Numbered from the stretch's first letter, positions 16,998-24,773 are shown. The stretch is 64,000 nucleotides of DNA from Paenibacillus_AP thailandensis (GCF_042685365.1 NZ_JBHUMY010000016.1:186001-250000), one strand, 5' to 3'. Numbers and translations are program-made. Notes: generated by a model not told the origin, from the sequence alone.

Positions 16998-17486
16998 CTA
17001 CGAGCCGTTATACGCGATTTCGTCCATAAGCCGCTCCGTTTGCGGCACGACCGTCTCGTCCTCGATCCGAAGATGCTCCGCGATGATCATGAGCGACTGG
17101 AACATACGGTCCAGCGCCTCTTCGTCCGTAGCGCCTTCCCTGCATCCCGACAAATACGCTTCGTAAAACTCCGCCGCCAGGCGGTCGTCCTCCTTCAGGA
17201 CGGATGCGGCACCGTTTTGTCCCGTTCCGCCCTGCCGTGCAGCCACCGGATAGATGACGCTTCTTTCCAAACGGATATATCGCTGCCAATCTTTCATAAA
17301 GGCGAGAAATTGCTCCCTCAATTCGAGATGCAGCTCGCTCCAAGCGTTCGGTTTATCTCTGTCCGGCTTGAGACGCATGTAGCGGCATAATCCACGCAGC
17401 CGTTCCTGCAGCGCTTCGCGCTCTTCTTTCCATTGATCGTAGCTGTCGTAGAAATCAAGCAAGGTCGTCTTTGTTTGCGTAAGCAT
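16998..17486 (-). CDS. hemerythrin-like (HHE) domain protein
   Basis: Cytosolic four-helix protein of 162 residues. Candidate di-iron ligands are the His in WSELHLELREQF, Glu in YIRLERSVIYPV, and the paired His/Glu in AEHLRIEDETVVPQ near residue 140. This arrangement fits the hemerythrin family, which binds oxygen or nitric oxide or senses redox state, but one or two canonical His are hard to place, so metal binding is not certain. It lies 20 bases downstream of doxX on the same strand and close to a divergent Crp/Fnr regulator, a context that suggests oxygen or nitrosative stress. Confidence 0.72.
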   Translation of the reverse strand: MLTQTKTTLLDFYDSYDQWKEEREALQERLRGLCRYMRLKPDRDKPNAWSELHLELREQFLAFMKDWQRYIRLERSVIYPVAARQGGTGQNGAASVLKEDDRLAAEFYEAYLSGCREGATDEEALDRMFQSLMIIAEHLRIEDETVVPQTERLMDEIAYNGS

Positions 17487-17506
17487 CGCGATTCCGTCCT
17501 TTCCCG

Positions 17507-18001
17507 TTACCTTAAGAGCGGTTTATGGCCGCCGTTCCTGAAAGCTTTGCCTTTATGCGCCGTAACCTTGGCCCATCCGCTGCGCAGCAGAGGGAGCAGG
17601 TAATAGTCGAGCCCGATGCGGCCCGCATTCGTTCCGGCGGCAAACACGATGAAGCCGAGCAGCAGCAGCCAAGGATTGGTGCTTACGGTCCCTGCGAAGA
17701 GGAACAAGAAATTCAGCATCATTCCGAAGAAAGCTGCCGCAAGCGTAAGACCTCCGACGATGAGCCCGATGCCGATCAGAAACTCCCCGACCGGAATAAA
17801 GAAGTTAATCAGCTTTACGTTCGGCAGAACAACATGCTCGAGAAAATAAGTGTAATTCGGGAACAAAACAGCTTCCGTCGTCTTATCCGCCACCGGGTAT
17901 TGCACCGCGTTCGCCAAAAACTTACTTGCGTCGAATCCTCCGTTCAGCTTATGCCAACCCGCCTCCAGCCACTGCCAGCCCAAGTAAACGCGAAGCAGCA
18001 C
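17507..18001 (-). CDS. DoxX family membrane protein, 5' end abnormal
   Basis: Membrane protein of 164 residues (from the GTG at 18001) with four predicted spans. The DoxX signature is LLRVYLGWQWLEAGWHKL, and later GEFLIGIGLIVGGLT marks the core. DoxX/TQO-like proteins are linked to quinone or thiol redox. No ribosome site precedes the GTG. The same frame stays open upstream for 22 more codons with plausible protein (NNPLGIANFFSEEQF), until a TAG at 18068-18070; beyond the TAG an in-frame ATG follows at 18085. So the natural N terminus appears lost or interrupted. It is followed by a hemerythrin-like gene. Confidence 0.75.
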   Translation of the reverse strand: MLLRVYLGWQWLEAGWHKLNGGFDASKFLANAVQYPVADKTTEAVLFPNYTYFLEHVVLPNVKLINFFIPVGEFLIGIGLIVGGLTLAAAFFGMMLNFLFLFAGTVSTNPWLLLLGFIVFAAGTNAGRIGLDYYLLPLLRSGWAKVTAHKGKAFRNGGHKPLLR

Positions 18002-18083
18002 AAATTGCTCTTCGGAGAAGAAATTGGCGATGCCAAGGGGATTGTTTGTGTTTTGCGGACGCGTGCACTAGCTTGAGGAGCTC

Positions 18084-18683
18084 ATGTATCCGAAGGAGGC
18101 CGAGGCCGGCAGCTTTTTGTTTCGGGAAGGGGATCCTGTCGGGAAGGTGTATTATATCCGATCGGGCAAAGTGAAGCTGAAAAATATAACCGAAGACGGG
18201 AAGCAGTTCATTGTATCGATTTTGCAGACGGGCGATTTTATTTGCGAGCCGGATCGCGGCACGGACGCCGTTCACAGCCTCAGCGCCGAGGTTATCGAGC
18301 ATTCGAATTTTGGCGTCATCGAGTGGAAGGAGCTTCAAACGTTATTGTTCCGGCATGGCGATTTCGCCGTTCCATTCATGAACTGGATGATGCTTACCCG
18401 CCGAGTGGCCGAATCGAAGTTCCGCGATTTGCTTCTTTTCGGCAAGCCGGGCGCGCTGGCCTCCACGCTGATCAGGCTCGCCAACTGTTACGGGGTGCTT
18501 GATCCGGACGGCATCAGGCTCGAATTGAAACTGACGCACGTTGAGCTTGCGGAGATGATCGGGACAACCCGGGAGGGCGTCAGCCGGATGTTAAACGGCA
18601 TGAAGCAGGAAGGCATTATCGATATCCGTAAAGGACATATCGTCATCTTGAGCCTGGCCGCGCTCCGCAAAATCTGTCAATGA
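18084..18683 (+). CDS. Crp/Fnr family transcriptional regulator, short N terminus
   Basis: Cytosolic regulator of 199 residues: an N-terminal cyclic-nucleotide-binding-like beta-roll (GSFLFREGDPVGKVYYIRSG) and a C-terminal winged helix with LTHVELAEMIGTTREGVSRM as the recognition region. The Fnr-type N-terminal cysteine cluster is absent. Family members usually carry 20-30 more residues before MYPKEAEAG. Here the codons just upstream (CTT GAG GAG CTC) fit the family but are cut by an in-frame TAG at 18069. GAGGAG lies only three bases before the ATG. The divergent doxX-hemerythrin pair is a likely target. Confidence 0.85.
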   Translation: MYPKEAEAGSFLFREGDPVGKVYYIRSGKVKLKNITEDGKQFIVSILQTGDFICEPDRGTDAVHSLSAEVIEHSNFGVIEWKELQTLLFRHGDFAVPFMNWMMLTRRVAESKFRDLLLFGKPGALASTLIRLANCYGVLDPDGIRLELKLTHVELAEMIGTTREGVSRMLNGMKQEGIIDIRKGHIVILSLAALRKICQ

Positions 18684-18768
18684 CCGGAATGTCCGCCCTG
18701 CCCGAAGGAATTGTGCCGGATTTAACGGCAGCCGCGCCTTCCCCCGGTTTTCTGCTTGGCGGCGGCAT

Positions 18769-19971
18769 TTAGATATGACGTTGACTTTTAAATTCGAAAA
18801 TCTCCTCAACAGCTTGCGGATACCCGCCCGATTTTCGAAAGGAGTCCCCAACCATTGCGGCAGCTTTCTTGAAAGATGAGCGGCTCAACACATGGTCTGC
18901 CGCCTCGCGCAGTTGAGTGGCAGTCAAGCTTTGCATTTGCAATTTCATTCCTGCCCCGATATCGGCGACTTGTCCGGCAACGATCGGCTGGTCCGCGCTT
19001 TGCGGGATTACGATTAGCGGAACCCCGTAGTAGAGACCTTCATGGGCACTGTTCATACCGCCATGCGTAATAAACAATTTAGCATATTGCAGTACTTCGG
19101 TTTGCGGAACGTAATTTTTTACGATGAAGCTGTCAGGAATTCCCCCTAATTCGGAAATTTGGGTTTTACTCCCGACCGACATGACAATCGTATGATCCGT
19201 GTTGGCAAATGCCTCAAAACAAAGCTTGTAGAAATCGATGGATTGATTAAAGACTGTACCCAGCGAAATGTAAATGGGGTTTTTCCCCTTAATTGATGTA
19301 AAGTCGAAATTTTGTCGAGTTAAACGCGAAGCGATGGATGGACCAACAAATTTATATGATCCGTCGAAGGCTTCTCCATAAGGTTGAAACTCCCTTGTCG
19401 TATAAACGATTGTAAGCGGTGCAGGATTACAAAACACTTCGTAAGGAGAACGGATCTCCACGCCGTATTTTTCCTTCGCCGTTGCCGCCAGGCTTTGAAA
19501 TTTATCGTTTATAGGCCCAGTTATTTCTTTAGGGACTTCAATGAAAAATTGTTCCAACGTTTTATCGAACGATGCTTCGGTCTGCGCAAAAGAAGTGCAA
19601 GAGTTGATTGCGGGAAGCTTAAGAATGTGAGCAAGCATACGTCCGCAGCCAAACATGGAATCATGGATGATGTAATCGAAGCGCTCTCCTTCGGTCTGTT
19701 CAAGCACGCTTGGTACGACAATATCTGCCGTAAGTAACAGACCGTTGATTCTTTCGAGCAAGTAATTTCTTCCGCCCGAGATAAAGGCTTTTATCAATTT
19801 TTGCTCGTCAAAGGTTCGTACGGAAGCGCCCGTCTTCTCGATCCGTTCCCGAAAAGCTTCTATGCAAAAGTATACGACCTCTTCCCCACGCGAAATAAGC
19901 TCCTGCACAACTCCGATCGTCGGATTGATATGTCCTTCCGATCCGCCATTAATAAATAAAACGCGCGCCAT
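18769..19971 (-). CDS. macrolide-type UDP-glycosyltransferase (YjiC/YojK-like, GT1)
   Basis: GT-B fold enzyme of 400 residues that probably transfers a sugar from a UDP-sugar to a small hydrophobic acceptor such as a macrolide or flavonoid. The N terminus FINGGSEGHINPTIG holds the catalytic His, and the C-terminal domain has VPQTEVLQYAKLFITHGGMNS and PLIVIPQSADQPI, the donor-site HGG and DQ motifs. The start follows AAAGGAG. The gene is visibly more AT-rich than its neighbours, which hints at transfer. It lies 30 bases after an O-methyltransferase gene on the same strand, a pairing suited to tailoring or inactivating a natural product. Confidence 0.9.
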   Translation of the reverse strand: MARVLFINGGSEGHINPTIGVVQELISRGEEVVYFCIEAFRERIEKTGASVRTFDEQKLIKAFISGGRNYLLERINGLLLTADIVVPSVLEQTEGERFDYIIHDSMFGCGRMLAHILKLPAINSCTSFAQTEASFDKTLEQFFIEVPKEITGPINDKFQSLAATAKEKYGVEIRSPYEVFCNPAPLTIVYTTREFQPYGEAFDGSYKFVGPSIASRLTRQNFDFTSIKGKNPIYISLGTVFNQSIDFYKLCFEAFANTDHTIVMSVGSKTQISELGGIPDSFIVKNYVPQTEVLQYAKLFITHGGMNSAHEGLYYGVPLIVIPQSADQPIVAGQVADIGAGMKLQMQSLTATQLREAADHVLSRSSFKKAAAMVGDSFRKSGGYPQAVEEIFEFKSQRHI

Positions 19972-20001
19972 TTATACCGCTCCTTTGGCTATAAGAAAGC
20001 T

Positions 20002-20628
20002 TTATTTCACAATCGCTACCGCAAGCCCGTCGTAGCCCGGCAGCACGGTGCTTACGAGACGTTCGTCCGACGCAATCCGTTCGTTGAACGAACGAACGGC
20101 CTGCACGGCGGGACCTTGCTTATCCATATTGGTCGTGCGTCCGCGCAGCAAGATGTTGTCCGCCACGATGACGGCTCCCGGGTTCGCAAGCTCCAGCGCG
20201 TAGTCCAGATAAGCGGGATAGCCTTCCTTGTCCGCGTCGATAAAGAAAAAGTCGAACCGGCTCCCTTCCTCCTTCAGCGCCTTCAAGCTTTCCTTCGCGT
20301 CCCCCGTCCGGTAGCTGACTTGCGAGCCGAAGCCCGCCGCCGCCATATGCCGCTCGGCGATTTCCGCGTTCCGCTGCGACAGCTCCAGCGACGTAATATG
20401 GCCGTCCGCACCGAACCCTCTGGCCATGCAGATGCCGCTGTAACCGCCAAGCGCCCCGATCTCCAATACCCGCTTCGCACCGGACATCCGGACGAGCATC
20501 GTCAGCAGCCTGCCGTAACCGGCCGCCACCGACACGTCCTTAATGCCCGCTTCGGCCAATCCTTCACGGACCGCCGCCAGCTCCGCATCCTCCTTATATA
20601 GCGATTCTACATATTGTTCGTCCGTCAT
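20002..20628 (-). CDS. O-methyltransferase (COMT-like family 3)
   Basis: SAM-dependent, metal-dependent O-methyltransferase of 208 residues related to catechol and caffeoyl-CoA O-methyltransferases. Motif I is RVLEIGALGGYSGI, the acidic residue after motif II is in ITSLELS, and the metal-site DFFFIDADKEGYPAYLDYA and VIVADNILLRG segments are intact. The substrate is probably a vicinal diol or hydroxyl on an aromatic compound. First gene of a likely two-gene unit with the glycosyltransferase. Confidence 0.9.
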   Translation of the reverse strand: MTDEQYVESLYKEDAELAAVREGLAEAGIKDVSVAAGYGRLLTMLVRMSGAKRVLEIGALGGYSGICMARGFGADGHITSLELSQRNAEIAERHMAAAGFGSQVSYRTGDAKESLKALKEEGSRFDFFFIDADKEGYPAYLDYALELANPGAVIVADNILLRGRTTNMDKQGPAVQAVRSFNERIASDERLVSTVLPGYDGLAVAIVK

Positions 20629-20966
20629 TCGTATGATCTCTCCATTGTGTCTGTTTTGCGTTTTTGATTGCCGATTTCAAAACTTTTGCTTCCGCTATGG
20701 TAAATATTCGTTGCATTGTCCTATACTTGATTGTATGATTTTGACCGGCGCATGACAACTGCCGCGGGACCGGCCCTTGCCGGAGCTTCGCGGACCGACC
20801 GGCGTTATTCGGCCGCGCCGGTGCGTTTTCATCGTCCTTGTCTAAGGACGAACCGTTTCGGCGAGAACTATAAGGACATTTATAAGAGCAAGCTTATAAA
20901 CCCTTATCTTATTGCACAAGGATATTTATAAGTCCTTATATTGAAATAAAGGAGAGAACAACGATA
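20629..20966. other. intergenic region O-methyltransferase / rlmL
   Basis: These 338 bases hold no convincing gene. The final 100 bases before rlmL contain the nested inverted repeats listed separately. I see no RNase P RNA or T-box here. Confidence 0.5.
20869..20940 (+). promoter_or_regulatory. nested inverted repeats in the rlmL leader
   Basis: TATAAGGAC at 20869-20877 and GTCCTTATA at 20932-20940 are perfect 9-base arms. Inside lies TTTATAAG-AGCAAG-CTTATAAA (20879-20900). The 15-base word AAGGAYATTTATAAG also occurs twice in direct orientation (20872 and 20918). This could be a structured RNA leader or multiple protein sites; it ends 26 bases before the rlmL ATG. Confidence 0.45.
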
Positions 20967-22118
20967 ATGACTAAGCTTCAACTGATCGCCACCGCTCCGA
21001 TGGGACTGGAAGCGATCGTTTCCCGCGAGCTGAAGGAGCTCGGCTACGCGGATCAATACGTGGAGAACGGACGGGTCGTCTTCACGGGCGAACCGATCGA
21101 CATTTGCCGGACGAACCTGTGGCTCCGCTCCTCCGACCGGGTGCTGGTCAAAATGGCGGAATTCCCGGCGACGACGTTCGAGGAGCTGTTCGAAGGAACC
21201 CGGGCGATCGACTGGCCGGCCTGGATTCCCGGCGACGGCGAATTCCCCGTCGAAGGGCGCTCCCATAAATCGCAGCTCTCCAGCGTCCCGGCTTGCCAAA
21301 GCATCGTCAAAAAAGCGGTCGTCGAAAAAATGAAGGAACGTTACGCCACGGAATGGTTCCCCGAGGACGGAGCGCGGTTCGTCATCGAGGTATGGCTGCA
21401 GAACGATATCGCCATGATTACGCTCGATACGACCGGAGCGGGGCTGCACAAACGCGGCTACCGCCAGCTTGTGACCGAAGCGCCGCTCAAAGAAACGATG
21501 GCTGCCGCGCTGATCGATCTTAGCCGCTGGCACCCGGAGCGGCCGCTGTACGATCCGTTCTGCGGCTCGGGCACGATTCTCGTCGAAGCGGCGCTCAAAG
21601 GCTGGAACATCGCGCCGGGGCTGCGCCGCTCGTTCAACAGCGAAGGCTGGCCGCTAGTGCCGGACGAGCTGTGGGAGCAGGCGAGGGAAGAAGCGTTCGA
21701 CGCGGTCAAGGACGACATTCCGCTGCAAATCGCCGGGTCGGACATCGACCCCGGAGCGATTGAAGTGGCGCAGGCCGCCGTTCGGCGTGCCGGCTTCGCC
21801 AAAGATATCAAGCTGGACATCCTCCCGATCGCCAAAGCGAAACCGGAAGGCGACTACGGCGTCATCGTCACGAACCCGCCGTACGGCGAGCGGCTGGGCG
21901 ACGCCAAAACCGCCGAAACGGCGGCCCGGCAGCTCGGGATGCTGGCCAATACGCTGCCGACCTGGTCTTTTTTTGCGATCAGCCCGTCCAAAACGTTCGA
22001 GCACCACTTCGGCAGGCCGGCCGACAAAAAGCGGAAGCTGTTCAACGGCCGGATCGAATGCCACTACTACCAGTTTTTCGGTCCGCTGCCGAAAGGCTTA
22101 CACAAAAAGAATGATTAA
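20967..22118 (+). CDS. THUMP-domain class I RNA methyltransferase (RlmL/YpsC family)
   Basis: Likely 23S rRNA guanine-N2 methyltransferase, 383 residues like Bacillus YpsC. The N-terminal THUMP domain covers about residues 50-160. The methyltransferase domain follows with YDPFCGSGTILVEAALKG (SAM site), IAGSDIDPGAIEVAQ, and VTNPPYGERLGD (catalytic NPPY). The C terminus ends FGPLPKGLHKKND. The start is supported by AAAGGAGAG. Its last codons and terminator are duplicated in diverged form at 24573-24642, flanking an AT-rich insert. Confidence 0.92.
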   Translation: MTKLQLIATAPMGLEAIVSRELKELGYADQYVENGRVVFTGEPIDICRTNLWLRSSDRVLVKMAEFPATTFEELFEGTRAIDWPAWIPGDGEFPVEGRSHKSQLSSVPACQSIVKKAVVEKMKERYATEWFPEDGARFVIEVWLQNDIAMITLDTTGAGLHKRGYRQLVTEAPLKETMAAALIDLSRWHPERPLYDPFCGSGTILVEAALKGWNIAPGLRRSFNSEGWPLVPDELWEQAREEAFDAVKDDIPLQIAGSDIDPGAIEVAQAAVRRAGFAKDIKLDILPIAKAKPEGDYGVIVTNPPYGERLGDAKTAETAARQLGMLANTLPTWSFFAISPSKTFEHHFGRPADKKRKLFNGRIECHYYQFFGPLPKGLHKKND

Positions 22119-22150
22119 CTCAAAAAGGAGCCGGTTTAGGCTCCTTTTTA
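22082..22150 (+). repeat. rlmL 3' end plus terminator, left copy of a duplication
   Basis: Starts with TCCGCTGCCGAAAG, includes the rlmL stop codon and ends with the terminator stem AAAAAGGAGCC-GGTTTA-GGCTCCTTTTT. The right copy lies at 24573-24642. Confidence 0.7.
22122..22149 (+). terminator. terminator of rlmL
   Basis: Perfect 11-bp stem AAAAAGGAGCC / GGCTCCTTTTT with a six-base loop, starting three bases after the stop codon. Confidence 0.92.
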
Positions 22151-22160
22151 AGTTTTTCCA

Positions 22161-22187
22161 TTAAGCTAATGTTCCCCGTTAGTTTAA
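22161..22187. repeat. short palindromic repeat, copy A
   Basis: TTAAGCTAATG - TTCCC - CGTTAGTTTAA. Arms match at 9 of 11 positions around a five-base centre. Two further full copies and a half copy lie within 1.4 kb. Confidence 0.6.
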
Positions 22188-22314
22188 TAAGGGATTCCTC
22201 TATTTTTCTATAAATAGACTCCAGTCTAGTCCATATTTAGTTATCTGTCCGACCTCCCCCATGGTGTCTAAGCATAGGATGAGATGTGCTAAAATCATGG
22301 GAGGTGTTTTGCGG

Positions 22315-22854
22315 ATGGAATGTCTGACTACAAAAACAAAGCGCCGTAAAAAGAAAACGATTATCGTTTGTAAAAAGAAGAAAGCGAAGAAAAAACGTCG
22401 TGTTATTATTGTAAGAACCTCAGCGTTTAGGGCTGTCAATGCTACTGCTGACCAAACAGTTACTGCCAATACTCCTGTAGTCCCAGTTCAGTATCCAAAT
22501 CAAATATTTGATATAAACAATGAATATGACACGGCTACATCGACCTTTACTCCAAAGCAAGATGGAATATATTTTATTATTGCTAGTGTTTCATTTTTCC
22601 CTGATGATGTGATGACAAATTATAGACTGGTATTAAATATTCGTGTAAACGATTTCCCAATAGTAACTGATGACGAATTTTTTGGCGCCAATCCAGTTCC
22701 AACCGGTGATCAAATAAGTGTTTCCGGTATCTTAAAATTAGAAAAAGGTGACAAAGTGACAATCTCTCTCTTCCCTACCACCGATGGTATAATTGTTGCA
22801 GACCCGAGGGGTACTCACTTCGAGGCATCAAGACTCACTTCGATAAAACATTAG
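22315..22854 (+). CDS. C1q/BclA-C-terminal-like jelly-roll protein with polybasic N terminus
   Basis: Protein of 179 residues. Residues 1-40 are extremely rich in Lys and Arg (runs such as KRRKKK and KKKKAKKKRR) with one Cys in each half; there is no signal peptide. From about residue 60 the sequence (NQIFDINNEYDTATSTFTP, then GIYFIIASVSF) has the look of a C1q/TNF-like beta-sandwich as found at the C terminus of Bacillus exosporium protein BclA, but no collagen-like repeats precede it. GGGAGGTG before the ATG at 22315 fixes the start. AT-rich compared with rlmL. A spore-surface role is plausible but inferred. Confidence 0.65.
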   Translation: MECLTTKTKRRKKKTIIVCKKKKAKKKRRVIIVRTSAFRAVNATADQTVTANTPVVPVQYPNQIFDINNEYDTATSTFTPKQDGIYFIIASVSFFPDDVMTNYRLVLNIRVNDFPIVTDDEFFGANPVPTGDQISVSGILKLEKGDKVTISLFPTTDGIIVADPRGTHFEASRLTSIKH

Positions 22855-22950
22855 GGTGACACTTTTAGGGAAGAAAAGTTTCCTAACTAAACTATGTTGC
22901 CAGATAACATAGAAAAGGCGGCTGGTATGGACCGGCTGCCGTCATGACTA

Positions 22951-22978
22951 ATTGAGCTGTCGTCCCCCGTTAGTTCAA
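22951..22978. repeat. short palindromic repeat, copy B
   Basis: TTGAGCTGTCG - TCCCC - CGTTAGTTCAA, same five-base centre length as copy A, with more mismatches in the left arm. Confidence 0.5.
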
Positions 22979-23085
22979 CAATTCTAGAAATAGAAGAAAA
23001 TCATCCAGTACCTTCGTTGCTAATCAAAAATGATCCGATTCTAATTGCGTGTATAATATCAATTCTAATTCATTATCCAAGTATT

Positions 23086-23114
23086 ATTGAACTAACGTTC
23101 ACCGATAGCTTAAT
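23086..23114. repeat. short palindromic repeat, copy C
   Basis: TTGAACTAACG - TTCAC - CGATAGCTTAA. A further half site, CGTTAGCCCAAT, begins at 23495. Confidence 0.5.
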
Positions 23115-23146
23115 GATTATTTAGCAATCGAACGTGATGATAATTC

Positions 23147-23461
23147 TTAAATCAGACGGTTCTTTTCTGCCAACCAAGCGCTTAACAACATCCATAATAT
23201 GTAAGTTACTTTTATCATTTTGAAAATCATGGTTAAACTAACCACACAAACATAAAATCCAACAAACTGTAAAACGAATTTATCATCAGACACATTGTAC
23301 ATTCCAGTCCATATCCACAATATACCTACGATCAACAAAGAGAAGCTAATACTTCGTCTTTTTATGAACGCAGCAACAATATATAAAATAATCATACCTA
23401 AAAATAAATATGCAATTAAAAAAAGTCTGCCACCCGATTTTCCTTTCGGTTTTAATACCAC
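23147..23461 (-). CDS. hypothetical membrane protein (104 aa)
   Basis: Unrecognised integral membrane protein with about four hydrophobic segments. It starts MVLKPKGKSGGRLFLIAYLFLGMII and has a basic KRRS loop after the first span. The start codon is GTG, ten bases after GAGG. It lies inside the AT-rich insert downstream of rlmL and shares the composition of its neighbours. No function can be given. Confidence 0.55.
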   Translation of the reverse strand: MVLKPKGKSGGRLFLIAYLFLGMIILYIVAAFIKRRSISFSLLIVGILWIWTGMYNVSDDKFVLQFVGFYVCVVSLTMIFKMIKVTYILWMLLSAWLAEKNRLI

Positions 23462-23520
23462 ATTAATGATACCTCAAAATGGAATTATCCATCCCGTTAG
23501 CCCAATCAAATGAACTAGTT

Positions 23521-24036
23521 TTACTTTTTTAACGGTTCACCATATTTAAATTCTACTAATCTTATCTTATACTCATTGAACAACTCATCCTCAGATATAT
23601 AATTTATGGAAACTCTTCCACCCTTCCTTACTTCCTTTTTTATATATCGGAATTCATTATCTTCGTTCTCCAGTTTATCTTCCAAGTGGTAATCTCTCTC
23701 TCTAACCGGATGTATAATTTTGACTTTATCCCCATCCTGAAATAAGACAACATCCTTATTCCCACTAGCCAAGGTTTGCTTCCACTTGATATACTTGCCC
23801 CCAGAACCTGTACTCAAACCAAATCCATCATGTTTAACGATAACTGCATCCTTTACTATCTTTACTTGACCTTCAACCTCATACTCCAAGTAAAAAGGAA
23901 ATTCCCCATATGCATATGCAGGTCTAGGTGGGTCTTCAGTTAATGAAAGACCAATGTACATCAGAAGCCATGGGCCTGCCAAAAAAGCAAACAGAAGAAG
24001 AAAGACTATTGCCCCGCTGAGTAATAATCGCTTCAA
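23521..24036 (-). CDS. hypothetical membrane-anchored protein, TTG start
   Basis: Unrecognised protein of about 171 residues: a short basic N terminus, one hydrophobic span (RLLLSGAIVFLLLFAFLAGPWLLM) and a hydrophilic, beta-rich extracellular domain. I prefer the TTG at 24036, which is eight bases after TTGGAGGAATC; the ATG at 24075 lacks a ribosome site and adds 13 residues. There is no lipobox Cys. It belongs to the AT-rich insert. Confidence 0.6.
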   Translation of the reverse strand: MKRLLLSGAIVFLLLFAFLAGPWLLMYIGLSLTEDPPRPAYAYGEFPFYLEYEVEGQVKIVKDAVIVKHDGFGLSTGSGGKYIKWKQTLASGNKDVVLFQDGDKVKIIHPVRERDYHLEDKLENEDNEFRYIKKEVRKGGRVSINYISEDELFNEYKIRLVEFKYGEPLKK

Positions 24037-24167
24037 TTTGATTCCTCCAATGCCTATGTTTTGCCCAGTCTTCAATAAATAACAAATGTTCTAAAACGCT
24101 TTATCCGGCATAGTTACGATTTTTCAATTCTGAACAAACTTCTTCTGTTAACTTTTAAGAGCCACTG

Positions 24168-24414
24168 TTATTTACCATTTGCAAATTGATCAAGAGTATC
24201 TGAAAGTACTTCGATTCTGTCTTGCAAATCATCAATGGCTCTTTAAGGCAATAGCAATTTCATTTCTGAGTAATTTGTTTTCTGTAACTCTTAAATGTTT
24301 TATTAGCAATACTACTATTTCTTCATCTTTGTGCTGACTTGCCTCAGAAATAACTAAAGATGCTTCTCTTAGATTACCGCTCTCAAGACCTTGCTCTAAG
24401 CGTTTATGATCCAT
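24168..24414 (-). pseudogene. HEAT-repeat-like small protein, frameshifted
   Basis: The first frame gives a 60-residue helical protein (EIVVLLIKHLRVTENKLLRN) typical of HEAT repeats and stops after IALKSH. One base later the adjacent frame continues with IDDLQDRIEVLSDTLDQF and a stop at 24168. Removing one base in the AAAGAG stretch near 24240 joins the two into one protein of about 80 residues. Likely a frameshift mutation; a sequencing error is the alternative. Part of the AT-rich insert. Confidence 0.55.
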
Positions 24415-24572
24415 ATTTTCCCATCACATTTACAAATGAATTCCTTTCAGTAATTTCACTTCAACCTACTCTAAAGTACCCTCTCATTATACTACTTTGT
24501 TTTGGAACTATCTCCCTCTCAGTTTTATGACAATTGTTAATATTTATAATTAAACAGGGTACTAAGTCCAGC

Positions 24573-24642
24573 TCCGCTGCCGAAAGCTTTGCTTAAAAAG
24601 CAATGATGAAACAAAAGAGGAGCCGCAAAGGCTCCTCTTTTA
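24573..24642 (+). repeat. rlmL 3' end plus terminator, right copy of the duplication
   Basis: Repeats TCCGCTGCCGAAAG exactly, then diverges but keeps reading PLPKALLKKQ-stop, the RlmL C-terminal pattern, and carries a terminator (stem AAAGAGGAGCC / GGCTCCTCTTT). No rlmL body precedes it, so it is a detached 3' remnant 2491 bases from the left copy. Confidence 0.7.
24613..24642 (+). terminator. terminator in the detached rlmL remnant
   Basis: AAAGAGGAGCC / GGCTCCTCTTT with a GCAAA loop and a T-run; same stem family as the rlmL terminator. It may also serve the minus-strand LysR gene. Confidence 0.8.
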
Positions 24643-24773
24643 TCACCGCTTATTTCATCCCGGTATACACCCGGGCTCATTTGGTCTGAGTCAAAATATG
24701 TTATAACGATAATGTTTTGGGCCTCTAGAATGCCCTGCGTTGTTTCTGGATCGGGGATTTTTCAATGAACAGG

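Larger units (their letters stand above)
22855..23146. other. AT-rich intergenic region with palindromes
   Basis: Contains a possible RNA hairpin at 22917-22940 (GGCGGCTGGT / ACCGGCTGCC with two G-U pairs and an ATGG loop, no T-run) and copies B and C of the short palindromic repeat. No gene seen. Confidence 0.5.

Noticed and set aside
20629..20960. RNase P RNA or T-box upstream of rlmL
   Set aside because: In some Bacilli rnpB lies near ypsC, but I see none of its conserved core here and no T-box motif.
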